NCBI GenBank assembly: GCA_030533445.1
Contig: CM060082.1
Coordinates: forward strand, 33,747,817 to 33,811,816
From: Cyprinodon diabolis
Lineage: Eukaryota; Chordata; Actinopteri; Cyprinodontiformes; Cyprinodontidae
Direction of reading: 5' to 3'
DNA length: 64,000 nucleotides
The position numbers were made by a program, and so were the translations under genes. The notes under the pieces were generated by a model that was not told where the DNA came from, ran no database searches, and saw only the letters and a program-made list of their open reading frames with translations. Each line of letters opens with the position of its first letter. Positions within the stretch are counted from its first letter, which is position 1. This document shows, piece by piece, positions 30,601 through 40,883 of this stretch.

Positions 30601-33600
30601 TCTCAGGTCAGGTTTGTGTCTTTCTGCATTCACCGTCGCCATGTGTGATGAGATCTGTGGAGGGTTTATTACTGACCTGTTAGGCCCGGCCCTCTGGATC
30701 CATCCTGCGGCTGTGTGGATCGGTTGCGGTTCTGGTGCCGCCGTTTGCCCCCGGTTGAACGGGTTGAGCGGATGTGCACCTCGCTGACCTTGAAGAAGGC
30801 CACCATGAATGGTTGCTTCTCCAGCGCACCGTCCCGCCCTACGAGCCCCGCGTCTGTACAACTGATGGTCTGCCCTGCTCGGAAAAGGAAGCAATAGTCA
30901 GATACATTTTACAGGCCTGTTATGTTCACTGGAGCAGACTGACTCTTATATCGAGATAGAGCGATACATCCACCGGCTCTTTTTTGTTACTTATTGAGAC
31001 TTGTGTATAATTTGTTTTCACTGTATCATTTCTATCATGTAAATGGAGGAAGATAAAAACCAACATTGCTTTCAAGTCTGCCTTCAGCAGATCGGTTAGA
31101 CTAATGTTAAAATAATTGGTAGCTGTATCAGTAGATCTCTTCTATTATGTTCGGTTTTTCATTGACATAATTAAAACCAATGGTGGGTAAAACATTTGAA
31201 TCTTCACTGATCTTAAATCACTCTGGATGAAACCACAGGTTAGGAAGCTCTTAAACTGTGGGTTTCTTACCGCTGCTGGTCTCTACGCTGACCTGCAGGC
31301 CCAGGTTATGCATCGGACTCATCACCCAGAGGTTGCTGGTCGCTGTGATGTCAAACTCCAACCATCCCTCCTCAGCAGCCCAAAGCCTGCGAGACTCAAG
31401 AAGGAACAGGTCTGCCTCCCTAAGGGAAAAAATAAAACAAAGAAACAAGGAAAGGTGAACCACTGTTTCAGTCTCAGCTTCTAACAGGTTTTCTGCATCC
31501 TTCACTTTTCCACTACATCAAGCCTGCTTTTTGTTCCTCCTTAGGAGAATTCTCTTCAGTACCTGAGGCTGCAGCCACCGCCATACTAATAACTCTGTTT
31601 TTTTCGTCTAGGTATGTGTTTGAAATAATAATGCTGCCCCATGTAGGAGGGTTGCTGGGATTGGATCTCGGTCCAACTTGTCTCTACATGGAGTTTGTAG
31701 TCTGTGTGCTCATGTGAGGTTGTTCTCTGAGTACTCTGGCTTCCTCTGACATTCCAGTGCAATAAAAAAATGTTTTTACCCACATCTCTGCTGACTATAA
31801 TCTGCTTTGTGTTCAGTAGGTGATCTCACTCTTACATCCAATTTAATAAAAATAAATAATTTGCCTTTTTCTGATGCTATAAACTCATATTATCCATGGC
31901 AGCCTAGTGGTTGAGGCATAGAGCTTGGAAATCTGAGGTTCTAAATTCGATCCCCTCTGCAAAACCCTTAACCCCACACTGCTTCCCGCGATGGCAGCCC
32001 ACTGCTCCCCAAGGGGATGGGTTAAATGCAGAGGGAAAATTATCCAATGTGAGATTACTAAAGTTAAATTATTTTTATAATCATTCCAATCAGATTAAAT
32101 TGTTTCCCATAGATCTTTGAACAACCGACCAAAGCAATTGGCAGGGTTGGTGCATTTACTTTGTTACAGTAACTAAGTAATGTTTTCAAGGATCTGCACT
32201 CTATTATAGTGGTTTTTACTTTGATTTTGTTAGATTAGAGAAATAAAATGTCACTTTTACTTCTTTACTTGAAATTATGAGAAACTGTTACTGTTACATT
32301 AATTTATCATTAATGTATTTATTTTATTGGGAATCAGCATGTGAACGGGAGAAGAAAACTGCTCTGTTGCTCCTGGTCCAAACTCTCAATGCTCGGTGGT
32401 TTTAATGCACAAAATTGGTTATTTGACACGTTTTTTAGTTATTTAAGTATTACTCTTTAAATACAGAAATGTTTATTTCTTGTATTTCTCTAGAGGGGGG
32501 GAGTAAGTTATTTACACTGTTACATTTCACTGATATTGTCCTAAAAGCTGATTAAAGTAACTGTTGACACTTATGTTTTTCTCTTACTCTAAGACAGAGT
32601 GGACACATTTCACTGTATTGTTTTCTCAGTTTTCAACCATTAAACCTCCACTATTTGCCCAAGGGAAGATACTTACCTATTCTTAAGTACCACAGTACTA
32701 AGTACCTTTACTTTCCCAATTACTGTGAGCAATTTTCAGACCTTTACTGAAATACTTATCTTATCAGTGACGCTTCCTTTACAAAGTAATATTCTGATAA
32801 GGTATTTCTACCTTTGCTTTGATATATTTTGAGTACTTTATACACCATTAGCTCTTGTCATAAGTCAGTATTTACTAAAAAAAACTTTTTTGGTATAGGT
32901 TGGATTCTCTTTTATTGCAGACCTGGCCTTAATGTCCATCTTTCTGAGGGTTTGAGAAACATTGGTGAATAGGATGCATCAAGCTGATATTGTCCTAAAA
33001 GCTGATTAAAGTAACTGTTGACACTTATATTTTTCTCTTACTCTAAGACAGAGTGGACACATTTCACTGTATTGTTTTCTCAGTTTTCAACCATTAAACC
33101 TCCACTATTTGCCCAAGGGAAGAGACTTACCTATTCTTAAGTACCACAGTACTAAGTACTTTTACTTTCCCAATTACTGTGAGCAATTTTCAGACCTTTA
33201 CTGAAATACTTATCTTATCAGTGACGCTTCCTTTACAAAGTAATATTCTGATAAGGTATTTCTACCTTTGCTTGATATTTGATATATTTTGAGTACTTTA
33301 TACACCATTAGCTCTTGTCATAAGTCAGTATTTACTAAAAAAAACTTTTTTGGTATAGGTTGGATTCTCTTTTATTGCAGACCTGGCCTTAATGTCCATC
33401 TTTCTGAGGGTTTGAGAAACATTGGTGAATAGGATGCATCAAGCTGCATGTATGGAAACATCCAAAAAAATAAAAAACAATCCACTAGACTTGGTTTCCA
33501 AGTTTGAAGACGTTTTGCTTCCCATCCAGCAAGCTTTTTCAATTCAAAATGTCAGGTATAGTCTTGAATTCCAGGTTTTTGCAGGTTTTTACAGTAGCTG

Positions 33601-33953
33601 GTAGCTACACCAGCGTATGGGAACATCATTTACTATACCTGTGTAAGAAGGATCCACAAGGAATGTGCCGCACGCGGGAACACATTTTTTCCCGAAGATT
33701 TTAATGAGAAGCAAGAACAGAGGAGATGTAAGGAAAAGGCAGAGTGCGGGTGATAAGAGGGCCCGTCCTCTCACTGTCCCATTAGAAGCAGTAATAACAC
33801 AGCAGCCTCTCTGTGGGACCGTCCTCCCAGAGACGACATCAAAGCTCCACAATCATCCAGGTGTTCGCAGAATGCCCCTGCAGTCATGTCTCTGCAGCCC
33901 CTCTTTATTGGTCTTTAATGAGAGTGTTTCTGACAGCTTCCGTATAACCCCCC

Positions 33954-33987
<34 letters not shown>

Positions 33988-36286
33988 CTGATAGGGCATT
34001 CGCTCCAGATGGGCCAGGATGCTGACGCTGCCGTTTAGTCGTCGTCACACAATGATCATGGGACAGAAAGTCTCATCATCTGAGATTCAGGGAAACTTTG
34101 ACCACAAACTGAAAAACAAAATCAGTTTGTTTTTGGGTTTTTTTTATAAGGTTAAAAGAGCTTCTTTTCAGATATCTTGTTAGTTGCTTTTTCTTCTCTT
34201 ATTTATCCAAAGTATGTACTGTATGTACTGTAAGCAAAGTAAAAAAAATTCAGTGTCTTTGTAAAAAAGGTATAATTTTAAATCTGACAAAACTTAAATA
34301 TAAGCCAAGTTTCTTGAAACAGTGGCTCATTATACCGCAATCATCTCATTTTTAAAGTTGGATTAGATTATTTACAGAGCTAACCACAAGTTAAACGCAC
34401 TATGATGGGTGAAAAAATGGTTGATTAGTGGGCAGTGATTGAAAACAAGCTGCCTTTTCTCATGTCAGATCTGCCACATTTTTGGCATGGTAATCTCTTT
34501 TGAAGCCAATCGAATGAAGAGAACAAAGGGTGTGGAGCTATTTAAATGCTCTATCATTAAAGCTCAGAGCCAAAAAAGAAGTGAGGACCGCGGGAAAAGT
34601 TAATATGCTTCCTGCAAATTTGGTGATTGCAAAATTACAGTTAAACTAAAAGCATGAAATTAGGAGTAAATCAAGTAACGGCCTGAAGGAAAATGATTTT
34701 TTACTTGCATTTTTTCCCACATTTAAGCCCAATTAGGTAACCAACAAACAAACTTTAAGACGAGAGTGAGTGTAGAGTTGTTAAATGTAATTAGGTGCCT
34801 ATTCAATCACAAAGCTGTGAGGCCTCCAAAAAATCTCCCACATATAAATGATTGAACCTTCAGGGGGGGGAGACACACTAAACAGAGATGGCTCTTTCCA
34901 ATTTATGAACATTTTCACACAGAAAAATATAATTGGTGTTTCTTTTTTCTTTTATTCTTTGTTTTGTTTAACATGGAACTGTTTTTAAAATATATTTTGG
35001 GCTAAAGAAACCGCTCTAAAGATAAATAGAGAAAGAGAAATGACTGCATAATTTCAAATATATCATAAATTCTCTTGATCTTGTTTGCCAGTGAGTGGAC
35101 TTCCTGAAACACCAATCCTTTTTAGAAACCCTGTTTATCTGCCCCGCAGAGGTAAGGTAAATGTTTGACATGTATCAGCTGTGGTTATTTAGAAGATGGG
35201 CTGTTCTGAAGGCCAAGCTATTTCTGTTAAAAGGGGCTTTGCATTATAAACATGAGACAGAGTGCTGCTCTGCACACAGGAAACTTTAAAGCAGCAGAGG
35301 TTCCCTCAGAAAAATGTCTGTTGTAGTCGCAGTTTCATGCTGATATCCTTTCAGTTTTGGAAAAAAAACTTTTATTTTGATGCTCTTAAACAAAGTCATG
35401 TGTACAACCTCTAACACACCAATAGAAACAACAAGGGAGTTGATCGGAGAAGCAGCAGTGGTCTTTATGGAAGAATAGCTATATGAATGTGCTATAAGAA
35501 GAAAAAGAACAGAGGTTATAGATAAAGGAATGCTGTTGCTCCAACAAAACCTACAAGCCATGAGAAAGCAGACATGTAAAGATAAAGACCAAAGAGAAAC
35601 CATTTGGACAAATCCTATGCAGTGGCAGCATCATGCTGTGGGATTTCTTTTCTATAGCAGAGAAAGTTGGAAGGCTCAGATTTGACATAAATTTGAATGG
35701 ATCAATAAATAGGAAGAATAGAAAATAAAGCTTGGTAGAGGCTGCAAAGTATTTAAGACTGGGTTGGAGAATCAACTACATAAATCAGAGCAACAATAGA
35801 CTTGTTTTTATTAAAGCAAACATGTTTTTAGAAAATCATGTGTTTCTAACAATAATATAAAGTTTTAGAGGTGTGATGGCTCATGCAAGGCACTGAATGT
35901 TTAAAATTTTGCACAACCATTCCGTTGTTTCAGACAGAGCAGAAGTGATTTCAACCATTTATTATTGAAGCTCTCTGCATTGTTGCTTATTCTAACAGTA
36001 GCCTGTGGATAAGAAAAAAAAAAACTTTGAATTGTATCAACGAGTTATAAAGGAGCCAAAGAAATTGAAGGTTTCTTTGTGTGTATGAGCTACCTGTTAG
36101 GGTGCTCCTTGACCACTTGGTAGACTTTGAGCAGGAAGGTGTTGTTGCGAAACACCTGGCTCACGCACTCCTTGTAAAGTCGAAACTCTGCTGCAGTGAT
36201 GGCCTCGCCCTCTGGGATCTGCGACAGGTTGAACTTAAACTCCTTGTGGTGACGCCGGTCCAGGGAGAGCTCCCTGTCGTGCTCCA
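12496..36286 (-). CDS. bmp6: bmp6, bone morphogenetic protein 6 precursor, exons 2-7
   Basis: Six exons join on the - strand as 36286-36094, 31419-31271, 30874-30677, 16618-16542, 14805-14695 and 12645-12496: 878 coding bases, 291 full residues plus stop, all phases closing. The product is a secreted dimeric TGF-beta superfamily ligand that signals through BMP receptors to SMAD1/5/8; in vertebrates it acts in skeletal patterning and iron control via hepcidin. Visible parts are the prodomain core ([19 protein letters not shown]), an R-S-T-R cleavage site in exon 4, a basic N-terminal arm, and the mature knot with Cys in T-A-C-K, Y-C-D-G-E-C, K-P-C-C-A-P-T and A-C-G-C-H at the stop. Asn-X-Ser/Thr sites are N-N-T in the prodomain and N-S-S and N-A-T in the mature part. 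bmp5 and bmp7 are close relatives, but the txndc5 neighbour and the N-R-N-R-S-T-Q arm favour bmp6. Exon 1 (signal peptide, start of prodomain) is absent. Confidence 0.95.
12996..13343. mobile_element. TTAA-flanked MITE with 21-bp terminal inverted repeats
   Basis: The left end is cttaaaggtatagtagaggat and the right end is atcctccactatacctttaag, the inverted complement at 20 of 21 positions. TTAA lies at both edges (12996-12999 and 13340-13343), as expected of piggyBac or Kolobok target duplications. There is no transposase. A relative lies at 48329-48968. Confidence 0.8.
14035..14310 (+). mobile_element. Tc1-like transposase relic
   Basis: About 14146-14177 reads [12 protein letters not shown], a decayed form of the Tc1 catalytic-region motif Q-S-P-D-L-N-P-I-E-N-L-W. 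Downstream 'gcaaagaagaatt' and 'gtgcaaagctg' also fit the same family's C-terminal region. It is heavily mutated. Confidence 0.65.
14695..14805 (-). CDS. bmp6: bmp6 exon 6: mature domain centre
   Basis: 37 codons, phase 0 at both ends. Encodes [18 protein letters not shown], the knot Gly/Cys motif, and H-M-N-A-T-N-H, a glycosylation site conserved in BMP5-7. The donor is GTAGGA. Confidence 0.97.
14806..16541 (-). other. bmp6 intron 5
   Basis: About 1.7 kb of AT-rich sequence. The only item recognised is a foldback/MITE-like block from about 16125 to 16385. Nothing else was recognised. Confidence 0.7.
16125..16385. mobile_element. Foldback MITE-like block, copy 1 of 3
   Basis: Shares 'gtcttaatttaagtgtgattt', 'ccaatggaat' and 'acttgaaataagacaatg' with the copy at 40884-41153. 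The two halves are loosely inverted (aagacaatg / ttgtcttatttcattg). Terminal repeats have decayed. Confidence 0.55.
16542..16618 (-). CDS. bmp6: bmp6 exon 5: start of the cystine-knot domain
   Basis: Two bases finish an Asp codon, then 25 codons [16 protein letters not shown] to F-R-E-L-G-W-Q. It carries the first knot cysteine. The donor is GTATCT and the acceptor ctgtttcag. Confidence 0.96.
17540..17797. mobile_element. Foldback MITE, copy 2 of 3 (CACTGCAAAAA ends)
   Basis: The left end cactgcaaaaa is exact. The right end ctttttgctgtgc at about 17787 is a decayed inverted match. The interior is AT-rich with 'cttattttaag'-type units. Confidence 0.6.
19590..20129. mobile_element. TTAA-flanked DNA element, non-autonomous
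   Basis: The left end TTAAAGGGGAA and right end TTCCCTTTTAA are inverted matches with TTAA at each edge (19590-19593, 20126-20129). The interior has CpG-containing sequence unlike the surrounding AT-rich intron and no ORF of note. Confidence 0.55.
20140..20690 (+). mobile_element. Tc1-like transposase relic
   Basis: The frame at 20599-20660 reads [14 protein letters not shown], matching the Tc1 motif H-G-G-G-S-I-M-L-W-G-C-F. Upstream 'gacatcagagatta' and 'ggacaagttacaac' fit the N-terminal half. Many stops and indels. Confidence 0.7.
23185..23490 (+). mobile_element. L2-like LINE 3' end relic
   Basis: Begins with a decayed coding tail ('ctgactgtttttaaatctccacctttttcgctttggc', a degenerate F-K-S-x-L-K-T-x-L-F-type end) and finishes 'caaagcactatgg...ttcaaataaaattggactgg', like an L2 3' UTR. 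Confidence 0.5.
26280..27613. mobile_element. hAT transposon with perfect 8-bp target-site duplication
   Basis: The left end cagtggcggctgg and right end ccggccgccactc are inverted matches at 11 of 13 positions. The 8 bases gaaaagag occur immediately before the left end (26272-26279) and immediately after the right end (27614-27621), the duplication length typical of hAT. The 1,334-bp interior has no transposase frame, so the copy is non-autonomous or deleted. It carries a CA-rich microsatellite at 26872-26914. Confidence 0.85.
26872..26914. repeat. CA-rich microsatellite
   Basis: An impure (CA)n tract interrupted by C runs, inside the hAT element. Confidence 0.9.
30677..30874 (-). CDS. bmp6: bmp6 exon 4: end of prodomain, cleavage site, basic N-arm
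   Basis: 65 codons plus split codons at both ends. It carries [20 protein letters not shown], then R-S-T-R (furin-type R-X-X-R) and [16 protein letters not shown]. The basic arm after the cleavage site is typical of BMP6 and likely binds heparan sulfate. The donor is GTCAGT. Confidence 0.95.
30875..31270 (-). other. bmp6 intron 3
   Basis: A 396-bp AT-rich intron; nothing recognised inside. Splice sites are GTAAGA and gagcag on the - strand. Confidence 0.9.
31271..31419 (-). CDS. bmp6: bmp6 exon 3: prodomain beta-sandwich
   Basis: 49 codons plus split ends. Encodes L-F-L-L-E-S-R, then [17 protein letters not shown] and N-L-G-L-Q-V-S-V. The acceptor is cccttag and the donor GTAAGA. Confidence 0.96.
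31898..32074 (+). mobile_element. tRNA-derived SINE, decayed
   Basis: The head 'ggcagcctagtggttgaggc' resembles an A box region, and 'ggttctaaattcgatcccc' a damaged B box. The body 'accccacactgcttccc' and 'ggggatgggttaaatgcagag' matches the SINE at 41312-41510, so these are one family. Confidence 0.75.
32530..33443. repeat. Recent tandem duplication, two ~455-bp copies
   Basis: Unit 1 is 32530-32983 and unit 2 is 32984-33443. Both start ctgatattgtcctaaaagc and end aggatgcatcaag. They differ by about three substitutions (for example gaagatact/gaagagact and gtaccttt/gtactttt) and a short insertion near 33273 in unit 2. Both are intronic. Confidence 0.95.
33450..33610. mobile_element. Dispersed repeat fragment (copy A)
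   Basis: Contains 'ttggtttccaagtttgaagacgttttgcttccca', closely matched by 'tttgtttccaagattgaagatgtttcgcttccca'-type sequence at 45585-45620. A retroelement origin is likely, but the family was not determined. Confidence 0.55.
33954..33981. repeat. (CA)n microsatellite
   Basis: About 14 CA units following a run of C. Confidence 0.95.
35400..35905 (+). mobile_element. Tc1-like transposase relic
   Basis: 'gtggcagcatcatgctgtggg' at about 35622-35642, followed by 'tagaggctgcaaagtatttaagactggg', are decayed Tc1-family coding landmarks. 'gcaaggcactgaatg' near 35887 resembles the family's terminal region. Confidence 0.6.
36094..36286 (-). CDS. bmp6: bmp6 exon 2: prodomain
   Basis: 63 codons plus split ends. 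Encodes [17 protein letters not shown], then A-A-E-F-R-L-Y-K and a glycosylation site N-N-T, ending V-V-K-E-H-P-N-R. It starts two bases into a codon, so exon 1 is required upstream on the - strand. The donor GTAGCT is weak. Confidence 0.95.
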
Positions 36287-37619
36287 CTGTGGGAACGGAA
36301 ACACAGAAATAAACAAAACCTGTAGTTTACAACTCATGCTCATCATCAACATTTCTTTTAGTAGCTTTACTCACAGTCCAGACAAGAGTCTACAAATAAA
36401 ACCAAAGTATATATTGCAACATATTTACAAACATGGATTTCCATTTAAACACGCAGTAGAGAATGATGAGGGGATATGATTTTCGCAGACGCTGCTCTGA
36501 GGTCGACCGCGGAAGTCTTTCATGCATGTAAAACATGTGATTTACACATGAACTCTAATAGGTTTTGAGGCTTTCTCTGCCCCAAAATAAATCCTGGCTA
36601 TCATCAGTTTGAGCAAGTGCCTGCAACCTATCTCAGCGCCAGCAAACCTAGAGACATCCTGCAACCACTTCTGACAATGTAAGAGGAAAAAAAAACACAC
36701 CCTCCTGTGTCTCTAAGAGCAATATAGTCCATAATGACAACGTGTTCTGAAATGCAGTTGGTTGTTTTCATATTTTAAAGCCTTAATCCCTCAGCAGAGA
36801 CGGTAAAGTTTACACAGTGGAAAGGAAATCTGAGTAAAAACAGGCATGTTGTGTACCTTTCTTGTTTACAGGAAGACTTGAAAAGGTCAACCCTACATCA
36901 AGTTAAACCCACATTAGAATGCTTTGACTGAGGAGGTTCTCATACGCTGCATCCCACCGGAGACACAAACACGCTATCATCATCTCTAATCCAGCTTCCA
37001 ATCAGTGCAGAGACATTCAGTAATCTGTGGTTTCCCCGCAACCAACTTTAACTGCAGACTCACAGAAAGCTGTTCTGCAAGCTCAGCTTTTCACCCAATA
37101 AAACTGGTTCTGAACAGTTTGGGGATTTCACACAGGGTCAGTGCTTTTTGGGATGCAGTTATGTCATTTTTCTTAGTGAGAAAGTGTGAATAAACTATAC
37201 CACTCTGAGGCTGGAGGGCTTGGTTTTGTGTGACCAGGAGACTAAAAACACTGGGAAACTACTCACTCGGATCTGCGTGAAACCAACATCATCTGTTTAC
37301 CAGGAGCCATAAAGCATCCTAATTAGATATGCTGGAGTCCATTTCTTCAGTGGAGGTTTGTGTGGTCGATTCTGTTGGCCAGACTGAGCATACTACCCCA
37401 GCTGAAAGCAATACTTGGAAAACATTAAAGTGTCTTCCAGAGGAATTCACACCAGTGGGGATTTCTGACATTCTCACAAACTTAAATGGATTTTAGTGGT
37501 TAATAGTACCAAACAGTGATGCAATGTTTTAGGATTAAATATCTGACAAGAACAACAAGCAATTGTGTTTAACCTTAAATATATCTAATAGGTAAACAAT
37601 CAACATGCGTAGGCTTATC

Positions 37620-38230
37620 TTAGTGCAAATACAGCTGCTTTGTAAAGGTCCTTAGAGAGTCTCTTGAGAACGTTGGTGAGCTAACCCTGCAGATCGCCCA
37701 AACAACGCCATTCCTAAGGTGAAGCAGGGAACTCTGAAAGAGTTAGTGGGGAGGTAGATTAATTTTACTGCAAAGGAAAATGAGATTGGAAATCTTTTTC
37801 AAAGCAGCAGAAGATTTGTGGCTGTGGTTAAGGGTGACTATCCAGTAGGGGAACAGCCCAAACATACCAGGACTTCAATGGCATACTTCATATCAAGGGT
37901 CTTCAATTCCAGTCCTCAAGGTGTGGTTTCCTACACCTTTAAGATGTGTCTCTGCTTCTACAAACCTGAATCAAATAGCTTATTACCTTCTCAGCATGCA
38001 GTCATGTTCTCCAAAGTCTTGCAAATGGCGTGGCATAATGGCAGAAACATATCTGAAGGGTGCTGGACACCGGACCCCGAAGACAGGAATATTACTTAGG
38101 TCAGTGTATGTAAGGTTTTAGACCAATTGAGAATCTGTGGTAAGATTTTTCAAAGACATTCTAAAGAATCATCAGATAGACAACAGATATGCATCTACAA
38201 TTATTGAAAAATGTGAGCTTAAAGAACTGA
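37620..38230 (+). mobile_element. Tc1-like relic interrupted by a MITE
   Basis: Left part: 'ggggaacagcccaaacatacc' resembles the Tc1 region encoding Q-D-N-D-P-K-H-T. Right part: 'gaccaattgagaatctgtgg' at about 38122-38141 encodes a P-I-E-N-L-W-like motif. Between them lies a separate element, 37897-38094. Confidence 0.6.
37897..38094. mobile_element. Palindromic MITE inside the Tc1 relic
   Basis: The left end 'ggtcttcaattccagtcctcaagg' and right end 'ggacaccggaccccgaagac' are loosely inverted. The layout is like 44241-44418, 48073-48259 and the fragment at 54804. Confidence 0.55.
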
Positions 38231-39529
38231 CTAAGGGGAGGGGAAGTAGCATGTGCAGGGGGGGGCCTTGTGACACAATTTTGGAAACAAAGGCGCCTTC
38301 TACAGTGGTGAGGATGCGCTTTACATATTATATATTTATGCAATGTCTGTGCACGCCAATGGGAAGGGGATTATATATAAATTTTTATTTGTATATGTGA
38401 GACATTTTTCTTTCATTTCAAATCTTTAAGTTTTTAACATGATGAAATATGGAAAGGTTCTCATATACAGTTTCAGTCGCCATCCACCAAGGACAGATAA
38501 CTGTCTTGCTGATACGGTCCCAGTCTTACAACACATAACATCTATAATGACACAGCTGAGACCCCAGTGAGAACATTTAAATTTGCGCTTTGGCCAGACT
38601 TTTTAAAGTTTCTGGTAATTTTATGATGCAGAGACCCACCCTGTACGAACCAGTGACACGTTCTGCTCCCAGAACGTGTCACACAGGCTAAAAGTGTGTA
38701 CATGTGAAAACACTGGAACTAGTCAAGCTTTCAGAGAAGTGCCAAGCCTGCCTTGGACCCACACCCAGGAAGGTCAAAGCTCCCTCTCTCCTGAGGCATT
38801 TCCAACTCTCAAGAACTTGGGCAAAGAACTGTAGACATGTCATTCAAACCTTTCATGCATAATGCATTTCTCCTTTGCTAAAAAACGTGGTCAAACCAAA
38901 TTTTCATCACTGACACTTCTCAGTTTACACCTGAGCAACGTCTGCCTCTCTTTTGCACTGCTAACGCTTTCCGTTGGAGCGCAGGAAACCACCAGTTGAG
39001 AATGAGATGTTATTCACATCAGCGTCACTGAGACTTCTATCAGATGTGACAGTGATCGTTTCATCATCTTACTCCAAAAGCTGCCCACACACATGCGCGC
39101 ACACACACATGCGTCTTAGGGACTGTGTGTGATAACAGCTCAGGTCTTGTGTTGACGGGTAGATCGATCTACAAAGCCTGTGTGTGGAGACCTCAATCAG
39201 AGGTCACGCTATGCTAAATAACTTTACAAGACTCATTGTGCACCCTTGGGCTTGAATACAAACAGATTGAAATTTTATACTCCCCCTTTTAACATTCTGG
39301 GGCTCTCTGGCTGGAAAGCACTGATAAGCTCTGGCCTTGTGAGAAGAGTTTCTATAGATTCATCTTACTGTCAATGTGACTGTTTAGAACTGGACAGAAA
39401 TGTAACAAAAATCCAAACAAACTATTATTTAAACATAATCTGGTCTGATGTATGGGAGCTGGTTTAAAAAGCTCCCACCGAAAGCACCACATTGATAGCA
39501 GTCTTTGGAGATTTATGTTATATTCACCA

Positions 39530-39652
39530 CGATGGACTGGCGACCTGTCCATAGTGACCCCGCCTCTCGCCCGTAGACAGCTGGAGATAGGCACCAGCAC
39601 CCCTTGCAACCCCAGCAGGGATAAAGCGTGATGGATAATGGATGGATGGAAC
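39530..39652 (+). mobile_element. Retroelement 3' end with (GGAT)n tail
   Basis: 'gatggactggcgacctgtcc', 'ccccgcctctcgcccgtagac', 'ctggagataggcaccagcacc' and a (ggat) tail at about 39638-39650 are the standard landmarks of a very common fish retroelement end. Confidence 0.75.
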
Positions 39653-39858
39653 ATGCACCTATGCATCATCTCCTGCTTATAAATGTACACTGCCGATCAG
39701 CTGGCTGATAGAAGGGACACTTTTTATAATTTTTAAAAGAATGACTAGGAATAGTTGTGATTAGAAAGCAACAGACAGTAATGACTAGGAAGCAAAAAGA
39801 GGGTGACCTCTCACTCTTAGTAAGTTAAAGGGAATGCATCATGCAAATTCCTATTTTT

Positions 39859-39890
39859 TAGCTCTTAAAGGTTCTATGTCATGCTTTATT
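39859..39890. mobile_element. Solo end of the TTAAAGGTTC element
   Basis: 'tagctcttaaaggttctatgtcatgc' matches the left end of the 43990 element (tagctcttaaaggttccatattatgc). The rest is not recognisable. Confidence 0.45.
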
Positions 39891-40113
39891 TAGTCTTGAT
39901 CAAATATTATCTTTGGCACCAAGGAGTATTAGTTTTATATGAAACATTAAGACAAAGTCCAAGACCTCTCCCAGATTAAAAAACACATTATAGTGACCCA
40001 AGACTATAGCTATATTTTAAGAGCAGATTTTAATGAGAAGAACATCAATCAATGGAGAAAGTGGGCTTGTTTACTGTACAGGTGTACAGTACCACATTTA
40101 AGGCAGGTGCCTC

Positions 40114-40131
40114 GGGGGGGGGGGGGGGGGG
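40114..40131. repeat. 18-base G homopolymer
   Basis: A run of 18 G; length is prone to sequencing error. Confidence 0.9.
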
Positions 40132-40883
40132 TAATCATCGGCCACTCATTTTTCTGGGATAGGGAGGGTGCTCAATGCACTCCATTTGATTTTAAAGAAA
40201 CCACACAAAAATGCAGCCTTGCCAGCACTCTATATTGCTTATAGTGGTGACAAAAGCAAGAGCTCCAGAGCAGAGACGAACCAAAATAAATATTCAAGCA
40301 AAGAAGGAAGAACCTGTAGCTGGCACTACTTCACCGACAGGTCCACTTAATTAAGCTGAGTCGACTCACTTTTGGACGACTTGTAAGTTGAATCCCCTCT
40401 CCTTGCGGGAGGTGGGGACCGGCATTATAGTTTTTAACCAATATAGATTGGTTAAAAAAAACGTACCTTCTTAGATTGTTGTTTTTGTCCAAAAGATTGG
40501 TTGGACACATGACTACCAATCAGATTGTTCAAATTCAATCAATTTTCTGGCTGTATTGACCTGTGGCTGTATTGATCTGTTTTTTGGGGTGTATTACAGT
40601 AACCAACCCAAGTATGGCTGATAGAAAGTGTTCAATACTCTATGATGGCTTCACTTTTCAACATGCATTGCAATTACACTGGCTGTAATATTTGTGACAC
40701 TAAATTCAAGGCGCCATGTTCAACTTCTGCTGGTAAATAAACCTTTATTTAAGTGTTTAAGATAATGTTAGCATAAGAGTGAGTACTGACACTGATTCCA
40801 AGGTACTGGGCATCAATATTGTATCATTTCAAATATGAACGGTGCACATACCTACCCATGATGTGGCCTTAAGACACGTAGAG

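Larger units (their letters stand above)
16619..30676 (-). other. bmp6 intron 4 (14 kb)
   Basis: The largest complete intron here. It holds a foldback MITE (17540-17797), a TTAA-type element (19590-20129), a Tc1 relic (20140-20690), a LINE 3' relic (23185-23490) and a hAT element (26280-27613). Stretches 17800-19590, 20700-23180, 23500-26270 and 27630-30670 have no recognised element. Parts of these (24550-24910, 27780-28090, 29540-29990) are less AT-rich and could be regulatory. Confidence 0.8.
31420..36093 (-). other. bmp6 intron 2 (4.7 kb)
   Basis: Holds a SINE (31898-32074), a tandem duplication (32530-33443), a dispersed repeat (33450-33610), a CA microsatellite (33954-33981) and a Tc1 relic (35400-35905). 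Bases 34490-34860 form a cleaner block with TAATTAGG-like sites; no known element was recognised there. Confidence 0.8.

Noticed and set aside
30482..30894. Overlapping frames on both strands over bmp6 exon 4
   Set aside because: They are shadows of exon 4, whose true frame gives BMP prodomain and mature-arm sequence and closes phase with exons 3 and 5.
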